From: Hermatobates lingyangjiaoensis
Taxonomy: Eukaryota > Arthropoda > Insecta > Hemiptera > Hermatobatidae
Assembly: GCA_026182355.1 (NCBI GenBank)
Contig: JAPFBL010000104.1
Span: 1,667,501 to 1,731,500, forward strand
Length of the DNA: 64,000 nucleotides
Direction of reading: 5' to 3'
The notes beneath the pieces were generated by a model. It did not search any database and was not told where the DNA came from. It saw only the letters and a list, made by a program, of their open reading frames with translations. Below, one piece after another: positions 48,412 to 59,960 of the stretch. Numbering within the stretch: the first letter of the stretch is position 1; each line of letters starts with the position of its first letter. Made by a program: the position numbers and the translations under genes.

Positions 48412-48705
48412 ATATTTCAGTGACAATGGGATCACAAAGGAAAATTTAACTGTACTGCTGAAATAATGGGAAGTGAAAAATTATGAGGTGGCTAAAAACT
48501 TGTGTGAGGTGTATGAAGAATTAATGGAAGTGTCACCGACCAGTGATATAAATTACAAGATGGGAGGTAAAAAGTGTGGAATTATGGCAGGCTGTTACAA
48601 GAAGGATCCTCACTGCTTCCAATTCAACAAGTAGGAGAGTCTTGCCGCTAAATGGACCTCACAAACGATGGGTTTTATTATTACACACCTAGAAGGAATT
48701 ATATA
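48412..48705 (+). pseudogene. Unidentified decayed coding sequence
   Basis: A frame starting after 'ttttcag' (48411) reads 'VYFSDNGITKENLTVLLK', stop, 'EVAKNLCEVYEELMEVSPTS', 'DINYKMGGKKCGIMAGCYKK', 'DPHCFQFNK', stop, 'ESLAAKWTSQTMGFIITHLE'. Codon-like variety, Cys content and lack of low complexity suggest a former protein rather than chance, but I do not recognise the family. Two in-frame stops break it. It could be an old transposon gene or a processed fragment. It lies in the large SLC9B intron on the opposite strand. Confidence 0.4.
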
Positions 48706-49679
48706 AAAAAAATTATAAATTTAAAGATAAGAAAAAAATTATTACAAATAGTTCCATAAGGTGTATAAAGGATATACTGTAATTATGACTTCTCAAGTGT
48801 TGAACTGTCTGAAATTAAAAAAGGAGTGATATGAAAACCATAAGTACATTGAATATACCAATATTTGTTAGATAACTGACGTTTAGCATCATTGAGTGAA
48901 ATTCAATCATTAAATGAACGGCACCATGATTTGAATACTCGCTGAATCAAGAATAATAATTGCTAATTTCACAATTCCACCACTTAATTGCCCAAAATCA
49001 GTCTCGTCTCTATAAGAATAGATACTGAAGAAACAAATACAACAAAATTATGTCTCCATTACATCAAAAGGATATATTGATATTGAAAATGTCTTGCATT
49101 CTCAGGAGTACATCGTTTGGAATTGATCAAGACATATGTAGTGCGGTTTCCATAAGAATGCTTACGGAGGCAGATCTCTCCCTCATGGCTACCAATATAC
49201 ATGGTATTTTAGCGGAAGCCGCGTCCTTCAGAGACGTCACCGGCAGAAGGCTAACGGCGTTAGTTTGTGAGATATTCATGTTCACTGACACTTTCAGTCA
49301 CATGGTTTATCTTATGACTTCAGTCATGTTTCAATGGCTTATGGAGAATTTTTTTTATAATTGCTAATTTTCTCTTCATTTTTTTTTTTTTTGGGAAAAT
49401 TTCATTGTTTTTCATGAGCCGTTTAGAGTAGAAAAGAACATTCCTGAAATCATATAATTATTTATTATAACGCCCCTTTCGTTAACACAGTTTTTAAAAA
49501 AAAAAAACTCAAGGCATCCCTCACATGATGCTGTATTTTTCATGGAAAAAACCATCTTCACGGGAAAAAAGGGAAAAACAGCTACAACACCAGAAGAACT
49601 CTCCCTAGAGGCCAAGTAACCTTTCCTTCTGATGATATATGTGTTACTTTTATTCGCATTTGAATTTATATTTAGATGC

Positions 49680-51710
49680 TGAGAGTGATAGAGAAAGAGA
49701 GAGAGAGAGGTGAGTGAAAAAGATAAAGTTCAGTTTGTATCAAGAAATCATGAACAAAGAGAGGAACTAGCACTAAGGAATACATTGATCAATTTTGTGT
49801 AGTAATTAATTGGATTAATTTTCTGATTGCTTTAATTTCATTAATTGAATATTGTCACATCCAACACTTAACAAACAAATTAATCTAATTAGATAATCCC
49901 AGATATATGGTGATTTACGTTCATTATATTTGAATAAACTGCATTAAGTTCCTCTAATCACCTTAAGCACAAAGTTTCTGATCACTCATATTATGTATAA
50001 GTGGAATATTTCGAGGATTTAAACAGAGGGTGATACTAATTTGTATTCTTAGATTTAGTGAAAATAATTGTTAATAAATGGACTCCCAAGTGTCGTGGAT
50101 CAGTGGGACTGATGTGAAAAAATTCTTCAGTTCATCAGTCTTTAAAGGGTATTGATTGACTTTTTAATTATTTTTGCGTTGCTTTGGGTAATACATTAAT
50201 ATAAGAAAATTATAGTTTCCAAGAAAAGAATTCGATCTCGAGATTTTGACGGATTTATATATTCTAAAGTTCCCAATATCCTTTTTTGACGTTTTCTCGA
50301 TGACGCTTGTGTCTGTCTGCATGGGTGTGTGGGCGTGATCGAATAAAGGTCTTACTTAGCTACAGTCCAAAATCTTTTATTGATCAAATTCATATTTTAC
50401 ACATATATGAAAATTGTAGTATAGAAGATCCCTGTCGTTTGGGGACAATATTTCATTATTAATAGTATATTCAAAACAGGGTAAATAATTTGATTTTTTT
50501 TTGTTAGTGCTTGGAAAGAAGCTAATACCTGAGAATGAGTAAGTAAGCAGTTTGAACATGTTCAAAACAGTTCAAAGAACATCTTAACACCTCACTGTAG
50601 TTAAAATTACTGATTGACAGAAAACCTATTTATAAATCTCTGCGCTCTAAACATTTTCAAACTGTAAAAATATTTACAAATAATAATTAAAATCGTATCA
50701 TACGTACAAAAATTATTTCTAACAAATAATTGTTGCATTACTTAACTTGTGAACAAATAATTCTCAATAAAGAAAGAAAACAGATCACCTTTCACAGGGC
50801 CAATTTTTATCTTATAGTAAGTGATCAATAATATCCACTTGACGTCTGATAAATGATTGGGTATTAGTTGTTGCATTCGTCCAAAATAAATTTGTTTTGT
50901 TGTAAGTTTTTATTTTGTATTATAAATTACTAAACATTATTTTTCTTTAATTGACTCCTTTTTTTTAAATATTAAGTATTTGTTTAACAAACAATGCCAT
51001 TCATTCAATATTATGTAATCCTAACAATGGACCTAATAATGAAAGCAACAGATACTTTTGACCTAGTTTGTTACAGAAAGTTTTGTTAAAAGTCAGCATT
51101 AATTCAAGTCACCATAGAAGGAGATTTTCTTGATTTTATTACTTAAAAAGTTATAAACATAAAAATCACAAAGTAAGAATCAGTATTCTTTTTATAAATA
51201 ACCTTGGAATATCTTTAAGTATCATTAAGTAAATATTAAATTTTAGAAAAGTTAATGTTTAAACATATTTATTTTATCGTGTAACCTTATATTTTTGTTT
51301 CATAATAAAAAAAGATATTTTTCTTTTAAAATATATTTTCTCATATAGTTATAATTTTGCTTTAAAAGAAAAAAAATCGTTTTCTACAATAATATTATAT
51401 AATATTAAATAACCACGGATTGTGTACATTTTAAAACGAAATTGAGAGTAAAGTACTCATAATAAATAGCAGAGAGTTGATCATGACTACGAGTTCGTAT
51501 TCATGGCACCTTGTATAAAGCAATGGTGTCATCTGAAGGCAAGCTGAAAGTTATATTGCATTCATTTAGCTTCATTATTAAATATAGAAAATGAAAGCAT
51601 TGTTTTAGGGTTAAGATTTAAATATTGCATCTTGGATGGAGCTACATGTACATTCAGTCCAAAAAATTGAGTTTTGCGTATATTGACATATATAAAATAT
51701 GTGTGTATAA
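49680..51710. other. Intron DNA, one R2 copy, otherwise unassigned
   Basis: 50214-50345 carries the reverse complement of the R2 block ('gatctcgagattttgacg') next to a short GT-rich tract. A (GA)n-like tract is at 49690-49710. The rest is AT-rich with no recognisable gene. Confidence 0.5.
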
Positions 51711-51719
51711 ACTAAATTC

Positions 51720-52590
51720 ACTGACATAGAACACAAAAGCGATCACAAAAAATCACTACCTTATTTTGACTGCGTCAAGAACAATAAGCCGCTGTGAAGT
51801 CAAGTGAGGACTGAAGTCTGTATTATTCATGAGACATTCAAACGGTTCCTAGCTTACTGAAGGAGGGGGGAGAAGAAAAATAGGATAAATAAAAATAAAG
51901 AAAAAAAATACGAATAATGTAACTACTAAAAAATTAAATAAAATGAATCACGTAAATGAAAAATAAATAAGGTTCTACTTTGTTCAACATTATTGAAAAA
52001 AATAATACTAAATACTAACTAACGAATGAAGTAAAGTTCAGGAACAGACCTTTCTCTCAGGAGAGGAAAATACTTTTACTGAAGCTTTCAACGTGATTTA
52101 TAGTGAAGACCAGAAATCAGCCTGAGAACGAGTCCACGGAAACAATATTGAAACTTAGTCACTGAAAAGTGGCATCTATTTTACTGCAATCGCTGAACGC
52201 AGTAAAATAGATTCTAAGGAAATAAATTACTAAGGAAATGAGTATAGAAATAAATGCGAACAAGGAAGTAAAAAAGTGACAAGTTCACATTGAACAATGA
52301 GAGCAGAAAGGATTGGGAGGAGAGATTTGTTAGAAGATTAATATATGAGATTAAAAAGTTTGAGATAAGAGGCAAGGGCGCATCACAGAAGATATAAGTA
52401 CACGAGGATGAATATGGAATAGGGGAGAACTCCATGATACCTGTACCAGTCTATGAGCCCTGTCAAAATAAGTAATGATGAAAGTACTAGTAAAACTACG
52501 ATCTCTCGGAGGACCATATACAAAGTGTACATCAGAAGCTACTACGGAACTGTAATAAAATGAATTAATTATACACTCCCAACCACCCAC
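51720..52590 (-). pseudogene. Highly decayed PLE remnant (family of C-F)
   Basis: On the minus strand, 52540-52440 reads 'DVHFVYGPPRDRSFTSTFII' and 'TYFDRAHRL', matching the connector 'DISHQPRPKRDRSNTSFFLT' and 'TYFPGAYKL' of PLE C. Further on, ~52180-52030 reads 'FQYCFRGLVLRLI' and 'ERSVPELYF' with stops, aligning with 'FNDCFRVQVLRQI' and 'GRSAPGLNL' of PLE F. AT-rich 3' UTR and a worn terminal unit follow to 51720. Most of the nuclease is deleted. Confidence 0.6.
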
Positions 52591-52647
52591 TTACACAGAA
52601 ACACACATACACACACACATAAGTTATCCGAAAAACTTCAAAATGTA

Positions 52648-52866
52648 TATGTATGACAAGATTTCACATAAACACGTGAAACAACAATCAATGATCAAAC
52701 CACAATATGAAATGGGGGGAAAAAAAAGACTAAGATCTTGCGACCACAAAATGCGGTATTCGTTAGAGTAAGTTGGGTTTTTGACTCTGACGAAGACCAC
52801 TTGTTATGGTTGAAAGATCTTAGTCTTTTTTTTCCCCATTCCATATTGTGGTTTGAACATTGAATG
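52648..52866. mobile_element. FB1 foldback element, full arms
   Basis: Begins 'aagatttcacataaacacgt' and 'gaaacaacaatcaatgatca', the long version of the FB1 end. Arms run to ~52785, and the right arm 'ttttgactctgacgaagacc' to 'gtggtttgaacattgaa'. Plus-strand CTGACGA at ~52787 is followed by AGACCAC-loop-hairpin, TTGAAAGATCTTAGTC. No coding sequence. Confidence 0.72.
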
Positions 52867-53635
52867 TATTTATATAAATGAGAAATATATACACTACACA
52901 TTTTTTTTGTTTTAGGCAATAACTACATATCAAAGAATAATTTTATTCTGACAATAAACCGGTGATAATGATATAGACTACATATTGTATCTGAAAGGTT
53001 AAAAGAAGGTGTAGGGTAAACACATCTGATGTCAGGCACTATAGTTGCCTTGTTATAAGTAGAAATTAATTTACATTGCAGATATTCAACACAATCTGTA
53101 TGTACTTTTAGTATGTATTTTGTATTTTTTAGATAAAAAAACATGTATAAAATGATTGCTACAGGTTTGGCTACATTTTAATATTCACCGATAGGTTAAT
53201 TGAAGAACAAGTAAGCTTCATTTACTAATAATAAGAATAATTAATAAAATAATCATATACAACACACAGAACTTACTTTAGCATATCAAATATAATATTT
53301 AATGCTTAAATTTAATAGTCTTTTATTTACTATTTATCTCAGTTTAACCATTTTTCAGAAATGTTTTTAAACTTTTAACTCTTAATGACAACTGCTAATG
53401 TAAGGTACACACATATTAAATACCATCGAAAAACTCTCAACTACAGACAATTTAATATTGGAGATAAATTTCAACTAAATGCAAAAAAAAAGATTATTCA
53501 AAGAAGGTGAGCTCTAAAAAAGTTCAATATTGTCACCCAGCTGGTTTTTCCATCTCACGACTAACAGCAATCCAAATACAACATTTAGAGATTTCTGGTG
53601 TTTTAAAATATAGTATGATATCTCCATTTTTGAGA

Positions 53636-53741
53636 TACTGTTAACACATACACATACGTACACACCACACACCTCACACCACACCACACACCCACACCCA
53701 CACACACAAACACACACACACACCACACACACACGCACACA

Positions 53742-53782
<41 letters not shown>

Positions 53783-53800
53783 ACACACACACACACACAT
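53636..53800. repeat. (CA)n microsatellite
   Basis: About 160 bp of CA/CAC repeats. The Val-Cys open frames through it on the minus strand are artefacts of the repeat. It is followed by an R2-like block to ~53890. Confidence 0.95.
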
Positions 53801-54035
53801 CAAAGCATTTACGAAACCTATTTTGTTGGATTCAGAGTAGCTCAAAACGTGTAATTTTGTTTAAAATTTACTATCCATATTTTGAAAGAAACCCAATTCT
53901 TTTACACAAGTTTATTAGATATAAAAATCAAGTTATGTGACAAATGTTCACACAAATAATATATGACTGTAGGTATGAGAAAAAGGAAATAATGTTTACT
54001 TTGCCAATTAATAATATGGTTAAAGGGTACTTTAC

Positions 54036-54211
54036 GGGAGAGGAACATGATGCTGGTGATGATGCCGAACGCTGCTACCGAAGTGGTGTCGTCAATGCCA
54101 GACACTGCGATGATGAGCGTTGGTATTCCTTTGGCTACTCCGTAGCCCTTGTTGCGAAGACGTACTAAACAGGGAACAACCACAGCGGGAGACACCGCTG
54201 CCACGATTGAC
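54036..54211 (-). CDS. SLC9B-like: SLC9B-type Na+/H+ antiporter, exon (first in window)
   Basis: A 176-bp internal exon. The acceptor is 'ttgtacag' (54219-54212) and the donor CCC|gtaaagt (54035 down). It starts with the last base of a codon, then encodes 'SIVAAVSPAVVVPCLVRLRN', 'KGYGVAKGIPTLIIAVSGID' and 'DTTSVAAFGIITSIMFLS', and ends one base into a codon. 'AVSPAVVVP' and 'KGxPTLxxAxxxxDD' are hallmarks of the SLC9B/NHA family. The paired Asp residues (IDD) correspond to the conserved ion-binding aspartates of this antiporter group. Both phases fit the 41.1 kb exon across a ~12.8 kb intron packed with retroelements. The upstream exon is not visible to 64 kb. Confidence 0.92.
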
Positions 54212-54261
54212 CTGTACAACAGTCTTCGATCAGTCATGTCCAGTCTAGTTAGTATAATCAA

Positions 54262-54955
54262 ATGTAGCTATTATCAATAAGGTATCATTATATACCACTG
54301 TAGTATGATAACCTATTGTGTTACTATATACAATAGTAGTGCAATACATATTGATAATAGTATGCTCTATAACCAATTCATATTGCTTAAATGGCCAACA
54401 AATTGTATAAGCTAAATTTTCTAGTTTTGAAAAAAAAAACTTGAATGAGATACAAAATGGGATAACAAGATAATATTGTTGTTGATTTGCAACTCGGTAG
54501 TTTTTTTTTCTATCGTTTGACTTTAAATAACTGAAACTATCATGTTAGCTTCTAAAGAAATATTAATATCAATTACTATTTAATTAAATAATTAATTAAA
54601 TTATAAATATTAATTAATCAGTTACTCTGGTACTAATTCACCTCAATATATTATAGAACTTATTATGGTTATAAAAACATTTCATAAGAACAACACAATT
54701 CAAACATGTAATATCTTGGAGAAGGTTTTATTTGCATCAGATATTGAGTAAGAAGGAGAATTAAAAAAAGTTGTTTTTCTTTGCTTTGTTTGCTTTTTTT
54801 TTCTAATAAAGTTAATTTAAATAGAAAAATAACACGTCCGGATTGAAAGGTGTTAAAAAACATGCGTTCGTTTATTATGAAATATTATATGTTGTATACA
54901 GGGAGTTCAGTTTGTACTGGTTGCATGAAACCAGTGAGTCACTAACTCAGTCCGA
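54262..54955. other. AT-rich DNA upstream of the first visible exon
   Basis: Probably intron. No gene or repeat family recognised. 'taattaaattaattaaat'-like low complexity around 54580-54620. Confidence 0.45.
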
Positions 54956-54964
54956 TTTGAACCC

Positions 54965-55605
54965 TAATTCCCTTCAGATGCTGGTTCCATCAGATCTTGA
55001 CTACAAGTGAAACTGGAATGTTTAATTAATTAATCCATTAATCCATGCTAACTTCCAGGACCTCCGTTTTTATGATCTCTTCAGGGTAAAAATCCTCAAA
55101 CAAATTCCCGAGTCTAACTCCCATGTCACCCTTAGAGCTTCTGAAGAAGCATTTATATGCCTCCTTGGGGCTTGGTCTTTTGCTAGTTTTAACCTCTACT
55201 GTTAATTAATTATTTCTTAATTTTTGGCAATATATATATATATACATATATAATTATTATGTTATCGATTCTCATTGCTTTTAATTTTTTATATTTATTT
55301 TCATACTTATCGTTGTCTTATTACTATTTCAGATTATATATTTCTTAGCTTGTTTCGTAAATAAATATTGGAGGGATTTCTATTGCTTCTCTCTTCGATT
55401 GTGGGGGGGGGGGGGGGGGGGGAGCACTGCGTAGTTCTACGAGTTTCTCTGCAGGCCAGTTTGTTTCTCAACGTGAGTACTTCTTACTTCTTCCTGATGA
55501 CAACGAATGTCGAAATATCGAACTGAGTTCTTTAGTGACTTTCTCTGTTTATTCTATGAGTTAATGTGTTTATTGTCCATAAGGACCTTTCATTATATTC
55601 CAGGT
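54965..55605 (+). pseudogene. PLE fragment: endonuclease C-terminus and 3' end (family of E)
   Basis: From ~55050 the frame reads 'NFQDLRFYDLFRVKILKQIP', 'ESNSHVTLRASEEAFICLLG' and ends near 55200, closely matching PLE E in the Glu helix region. The 3' UTR has a (TA)n run (55228-55252), a pure G tract of ~19 bp (55404-55422) and a terminal unit with plus-strand CTGATGA (55494-55500), an A, hairpin, GTCGAAAT and 'actgagtt'. The GIY and YIG strands are missing. Confidence 0.75.
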
Positions 55606-55803
55606 AATATATATAACACACCTATTCTATCAAACGGTCGGTTTATTGTTCTATCTGTTATATTTGACAATTCACTCAAATGAATGAGTGTACTCCTAGA
55701 CAGAGTACTTCTACCTGATGACGACGCTAGTCAAAATATAGTAGTGAGTGTTGTATGTCTTATCTATTTTTTTCTAATTTTTTATTGAGGTATATATATA
55801 TAT
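55605..55803 (+). mobile_element. PLE terminal scraps
   Basis: 55618-55660 'cctattctatcaaacggtcg' equals the outer terminus of PLE G. 55705-55760 holds another hammerhead-like core: CTGATGA (55715-55721), C, GAC-GCTA-GTC, AAAAT (G lost), 'atagtagtgagt'. A short TA run ends the segment at 55803. These are at least two unrelated element ends back to back. Confidence 0.5.
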
Positions 55804-56351
55804 AATGCCTTACGGACAAAAAATTACCTATATTAGGCAATTTTTTTATCTAAAGTGTTACCTAATGTAGGTAATATATGTATTTTATAGCAATAACTAC
55901 AACATACCTATAACAATATTAATTAATATTGAAAACTAATACCTATTTTTCGTAGTATCTCATTAATGATTGTAATATTAATGGTCTACGATGTAATTTT
56001 CCATACAATTTTTTCCTATTAATAATACTAGTTCAGAGGTTCTTAAGTTTATTTTATTTGATATAATACACTTTTCTAGTCGTAACATAAGACCTTTTAT
56101 GTTTTGCAATATATTTGACTTTGATCTGATTATAGTAAACTCTGTGAGTAAATGGACCATTAATTGAATAATGCGTGACAGATGTCGATAAAAAATGGTA
56201 TAAAGGAAGCACTTCTTAACATGCAATACCTTTATCATAAATTAATCTATATAAATAAAATAATGATTTTGTTTGTGCATTGCTTAGAACTGACTCATTT
56301 CAAGTTTTCTTTATGTAACATACTTGGAGAAACCAAATCCACTCTTAGAAA

Positions 56352-56406
56352 AATTTCTGTTGGTTTGTCGGTTTGTCGGTTTGTCAGTTTGTCGGTCTGT
56401 CGGTTT
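56352..56406 (+). repeat. Octamer tandem repeat (gtttgtcg)n
   Basis: About six imperfect copies of an 8-bp unit, 'gtttgtcg', with one 'gtttgtca' and one 'gtctgtcg' variant. It sits at the start of an R3 unit. The reverse complement at 14.03 kb has only about two copies. Confidence 0.85.
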
Positions 56407-56409
56407 GTT

Positions 56410-56665
56410 CGCATAATTTTGTCACAAGTAAACTCAGCCACCATAACACATATCAAGCTGAAACTTTTACAGTAAATTTGTGTATGCCTAACTTAAAATA
56501 TAGGCTCTAAATAGATTGGAAATTCAACGTAGAAGTGAAGTTATGGACGTTTAAAGCAAAAACGTTTGTCACAAGTAAACTCAGCCACCATAAGACATAA
56601 CAAGCTGAAACTTTGACACTAGATTTGTGTACGCCTAACTTAAAATATGGTCCCTAAATTGATTG
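56410..56665 (+). repeat. R3 repeat, two tandem units
   Basis: 'cacaagtaaactcagccacc' with 'agctgaaact' and 'gtatgcctaacttaaaatat' occurs at 56421-56505 and again at 56570-56652, a ~149-bp tandem duplication. A dispersed copy in reverse complement lies at 13.94-14.06 kb. Confidence 0.75.
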
Positions 56666-56904
56666 ATAATTCAGTGCAGAATCCAAATTATGGGGCTTTA
56701 AGCTGTATTTTGTTCACTTCACAGACAGGTTTATTTTGAAAATACTAAAATAGTGTGTGGCAAGTATTTTAAAAAAATACTAAAAGTATTTTAGTATTTT
56801 AAAATACTAAAATAGAAAAAAGTGTGGCAAGTAGGTATTGTTAGTTGATTTTAATTTCATTTGAGCATATGAATATATTGCGTATTTGACATCATTGAAA
56901 AGGT

Positions 56905-57320
56905 GTTTCCCAGAGTTCAAGATGTACTATCTATTCAGAATAAATGGCTTTGTAAACAAGCAATTCTCAGCCCTTAATATGAACAGGCAGGAAAAACCAA
57001 CAAACAAGTTCTTACGCTATATCATACCGAAGAAACAACTTACAAGTCAGTACAGAGAGTGATTAGTGATGAGGAATTTGTTCATTATCTAACTGAATTT
57101 CTTGACTCCGTGCCTGCTCATGACTAAAAACTTAAAGTAGGAGCACCATCATGCTGCGTTTAGTATCAGTAACAAATTTCATTTTACGAAACTTGAGTGC
57201 CCCGGGAAATGTGAAATGGGAGAGACCATTTTCTCAAATGGTCAACTGTAGTTTGCTTGCTCAAGAGTTAGAGGTTCCAACTCTTTGTTCTTCCATGAAC
57301 CTGAAGGATAGACATCTAAT
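56905..57320 (+). pseudogene. Helitron Pif1-like helicase remnant
   Basis: The frame near 56910 reads 'FPRVQDVLSIQNKWLCKQAI' then 'LSPLN', matching the helicase region 'xxWLxxRAILAPxN'. Further on come 'YHTEETTYKSVQRVISDEEF', 'VHYLTEFLDSVPAHD', a stop, 'KLKVGAP', and in another frame 'LRNLSAPG'. The order (RAILAPKN, then HYPTEFLNS, then LKVGxPxxLLRNL) is that of the C-terminal Pif1 helicase of Helitron Rep/Hel proteins, which unwinds DNA during rolling-circle transposition. Stops and frameshifts make it dead. Confidence 0.7.
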
Positions 57321-57329
57321 GTAGTGTAT

Positions 57330-59070
57330 ACAGAAGCATTTGTTTAACACTACACTAATAATGGTATTTTTTACTATTCTATAATTACTAATGATATTTT
57401 GGAATACCAAGTAGAATCAAATTTTTAATTCCGTAGACGGGTAGTTTTGGTAGTACAACATATAGGCTAATTGAGTTATAGTGCAATCAGTTATTACGTG
57501 ATGCTTACTTATTTGTGAAAGAACTACTGAATGTAGAAGTATAAAATGCAGGAAAAATAAAAAAAATGTCGCGAAAAATACAGCGGAACTTATCACGATA
57601 ATGACCTTCAAATGTGATTGGAACATGCAGTCCTGACTCCAAACGATGTTGAATTTATTATTTATATTTGTTATAACAAAATGTTATAAACTTTTTGCAA
57701 CTATATTTATTTTTTCAAAATGTATCTACTTTTATTTATCATTAAACTTTCGGCAAACAGTATAAGTTTTATAACTATATCGACAAGAGAATGAAATCAC
57801 ATCATTCCCATTTTCTACTCTAATTACCATAATACTCCTTTTTATTTTATATTGTTGAAGTCTTAATGAAATTTCGTTTTAAAAAGTACAATCAAAATGT
57901 ATAATGTGTCAATAATGTAATAGCATAGTGTTTAAACTAATTTGATTTAGTTTATATAATCATAAAAGGTATACATATACATGTACATAAGACCTGAAAA
58001 AATCCAATATCCTACGCTTAAAAATGGAAAACAATAGAAAATGTTTGTCTTGTAACACATACAAGATGGTATAATAGGTATTGAATAGTGATCAAATAAA
58101 GAGACTTTAGTTCTCTAGGTATCAAATTTAATTCGCGCTAACTTGCCGTCAACGGGGTTACAAAAATTACTTCGTACATTAAATCAGACTACAACAAAAA
58201 TGTTTATGTCAAAAATGACATAAATTATTCTATTGTTTTAACGGGTTTAGAGCATGAACTGTCCTGATTGTGACTCCAGAAGCTGTTATTTTTATTATTT
58301 ACATATCTTACAAATAAATGTTATTAACAAGTTACAACTTTCAAATTTTCAAAAATACATACTTTTCTATTTATCAATAAATTATCTGCTAATACGGTAA
58401 TTTGTTATTTTACTGTTCTTAACTTTTTAAACTATTTAAAACAACAAGTCGTTAGAGTAGAAACAGTTAGAAATTTAATCTGTACCTATTTATTCTATTA
58501 ATATGAATATATATACATCATTAATTGTTGATTAATTATGTTGGATTAATGATTTCCCTGTATTGTTGTCGTCATAAACAACAAATAGCTCTAAATAGCT
58601 TCAAAATCCACCGTCTGACTGTTCTTTTCATGTTTAATACCATTAAAATGGACAGAACTGAACATTGATTCATTGAATATCATAATTAAGTAGCTTAGAA
58701 ATCTATTTTCATTCTCTATGATGTCTTTTATTAACAAAGATCTTTGTGCATATTCATTAGTTATTATGACTTTTTTTGTTCATCAGACAAAGAAAAAAAA
58801 GTTGCATTGAAATGACCACAAAGATAGTAAGAAGCATAATTGGACAAAAAAACCTTTTCTATCTTAAAAGAAAACTACAAGTATCTTAGTGTTTCTAGGA
58901 AGAGTTGTGAAGTACTTTTGAAGTTTAAATTAACTCTCAACTTTTATTTTAAATTTTAACTACTCTTTAGTTTTTGAAGTAGAAACAAATCTAGAATAAA
59001 TAAAACATCTTTGCTGCATTTTTATTCTTTATTATTGATTTGTTCAAAATCAAGTAGCTTGACTACAACG
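57330..59070. other. Unassigned AT-rich DNA
   Basis: No gene recognised. 'aatgttataa' and 'actttcaaa...tacttt' segments at 57650-57760 recur in altered form at 58300-58400, suggesting an old ~620-bp duplication. Confidence 0.4.
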
Positions 59071-59073
59071 ATG

Positions 59074-59077
<4 letters not shown>

Positions 59078-59134
<57 letters not shown>
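59078..59134. repeat. (TA)n array
   Basis: TA array of ~57 bp. The FB1 copy to its right starts immediately at its edge. Confidence 0.95.
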
Positions 59135-59137
<3 letters not shown>

Positions 59138-59560
59138 ATGATCAAACCACAATCAGAAATGGGAAAACAAGACTAAGATCTTTCAACCGTAACAAGCGGT
59201 CTTCGTCAGAGTCAAAAACCCAACTGAACACTAGATGCAGAAAAACATCTGGTGAGGAGTTGAGAAGAGTGGGAGGGAAGAGTGGTATTTTAAAAGGGTG
59301 AAAGCACAGGAAAGGACTAATGTCCAGAAAGGGATGTTTGGGGAAACAAAGGAGTACAGTAAGAAAAAGTAAAAAACTATCCGCTAGCTGTCAACCCTCT
59401 TTGAAGAGGCTATTGCCCTCGTGACGAAAGTATCAAGTTTGAAGAGAGTTTTTGACTCTGACGAAGACCGCTTGTTACGGTTGAAAGATCTTAGTCTTGT
59501 TTTCCCATTTCTGATTGTGGTTTGATCATTGATTGTTGTTTCACGTGTTTATGTGAAATC
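59134..59560. mobile_element. FB1 foldback element with a 220-bp internal body
   Basis: The longest FB1 copy. Left arm 59134-59228 runs from 'caatgatcaaaccacaatca' to 'cagagtcaaaaacccaact'. The body, 59229-59448, is unrelated to the arms and not AT-rich ('gagttgagaagagtgggagg' and 'ctgtcaaccctctttgaaga'). Right arm 59449-59560 mirrors the left arm and extends to 'tttcacgtgtttatgtgaaa'. The plus-strand core is CTGACGA (59458-59464), AG, ACCG-cttgtta-CGGT, T, GAAAG, then GTC at ~59494. No coding sequence. TA arrays flank both sides. Confidence 0.78.
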
Positions 59561-59564
59561 TTTT

Positions 59565-59565
<1 letters not shown>

Positions 59566-59600
<35 letters not shown>

Positions 59601-59610
59601 ATTATATTAT
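59566..59610. repeat. (TA)n array between FB1 and the large palindrome
   Basis: Interrupted TA array, immediately followed by the left arm of the 59.6-60.8 kb palindrome. Confidence 0.93.
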
Positions 59611-59960
59611 TATTAAAGTAGACGGCAGCTTCCGCATTTACGACTTTTTTGCTCGTTTTCTCTAGTTTTCTTACTAGTTTTTTCTGGTAGGGAGTGATTT
59701 CATGGAGGAGTTGTCCCAGAGACATCAAAGAAATAATCTTTTAGCTTAATCAATAATATTATATTTTTTTTACACTTACAAGCTTTCGATTTTTTCATAA
59801 ATCATCTTCAGGTATATATCATTATTAAACAGATTAAATTCACAGAATAAAATTTTTCTAAATGTTAAACAGACATTAAAAGGAATAAAAATTTAGATGT
59901 TAATAGAACTAAATGAACTTTGTGAAAAAACAAAACAAGTCCACTGTGACAAGTGTAAGG

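Noticed and set aside
49050..49367. 105-codon plus-strand open frame
   Set aside because: No recognisable domain, no supporting repeat family, and composition consistent with chance. I found no splice or neighbour evidence.
53514..53845. Two Val/Cys-rich open frames of 80-94 codons
   Set aside because: They are translations of the (CA)n microsatellite and show no real protein character.
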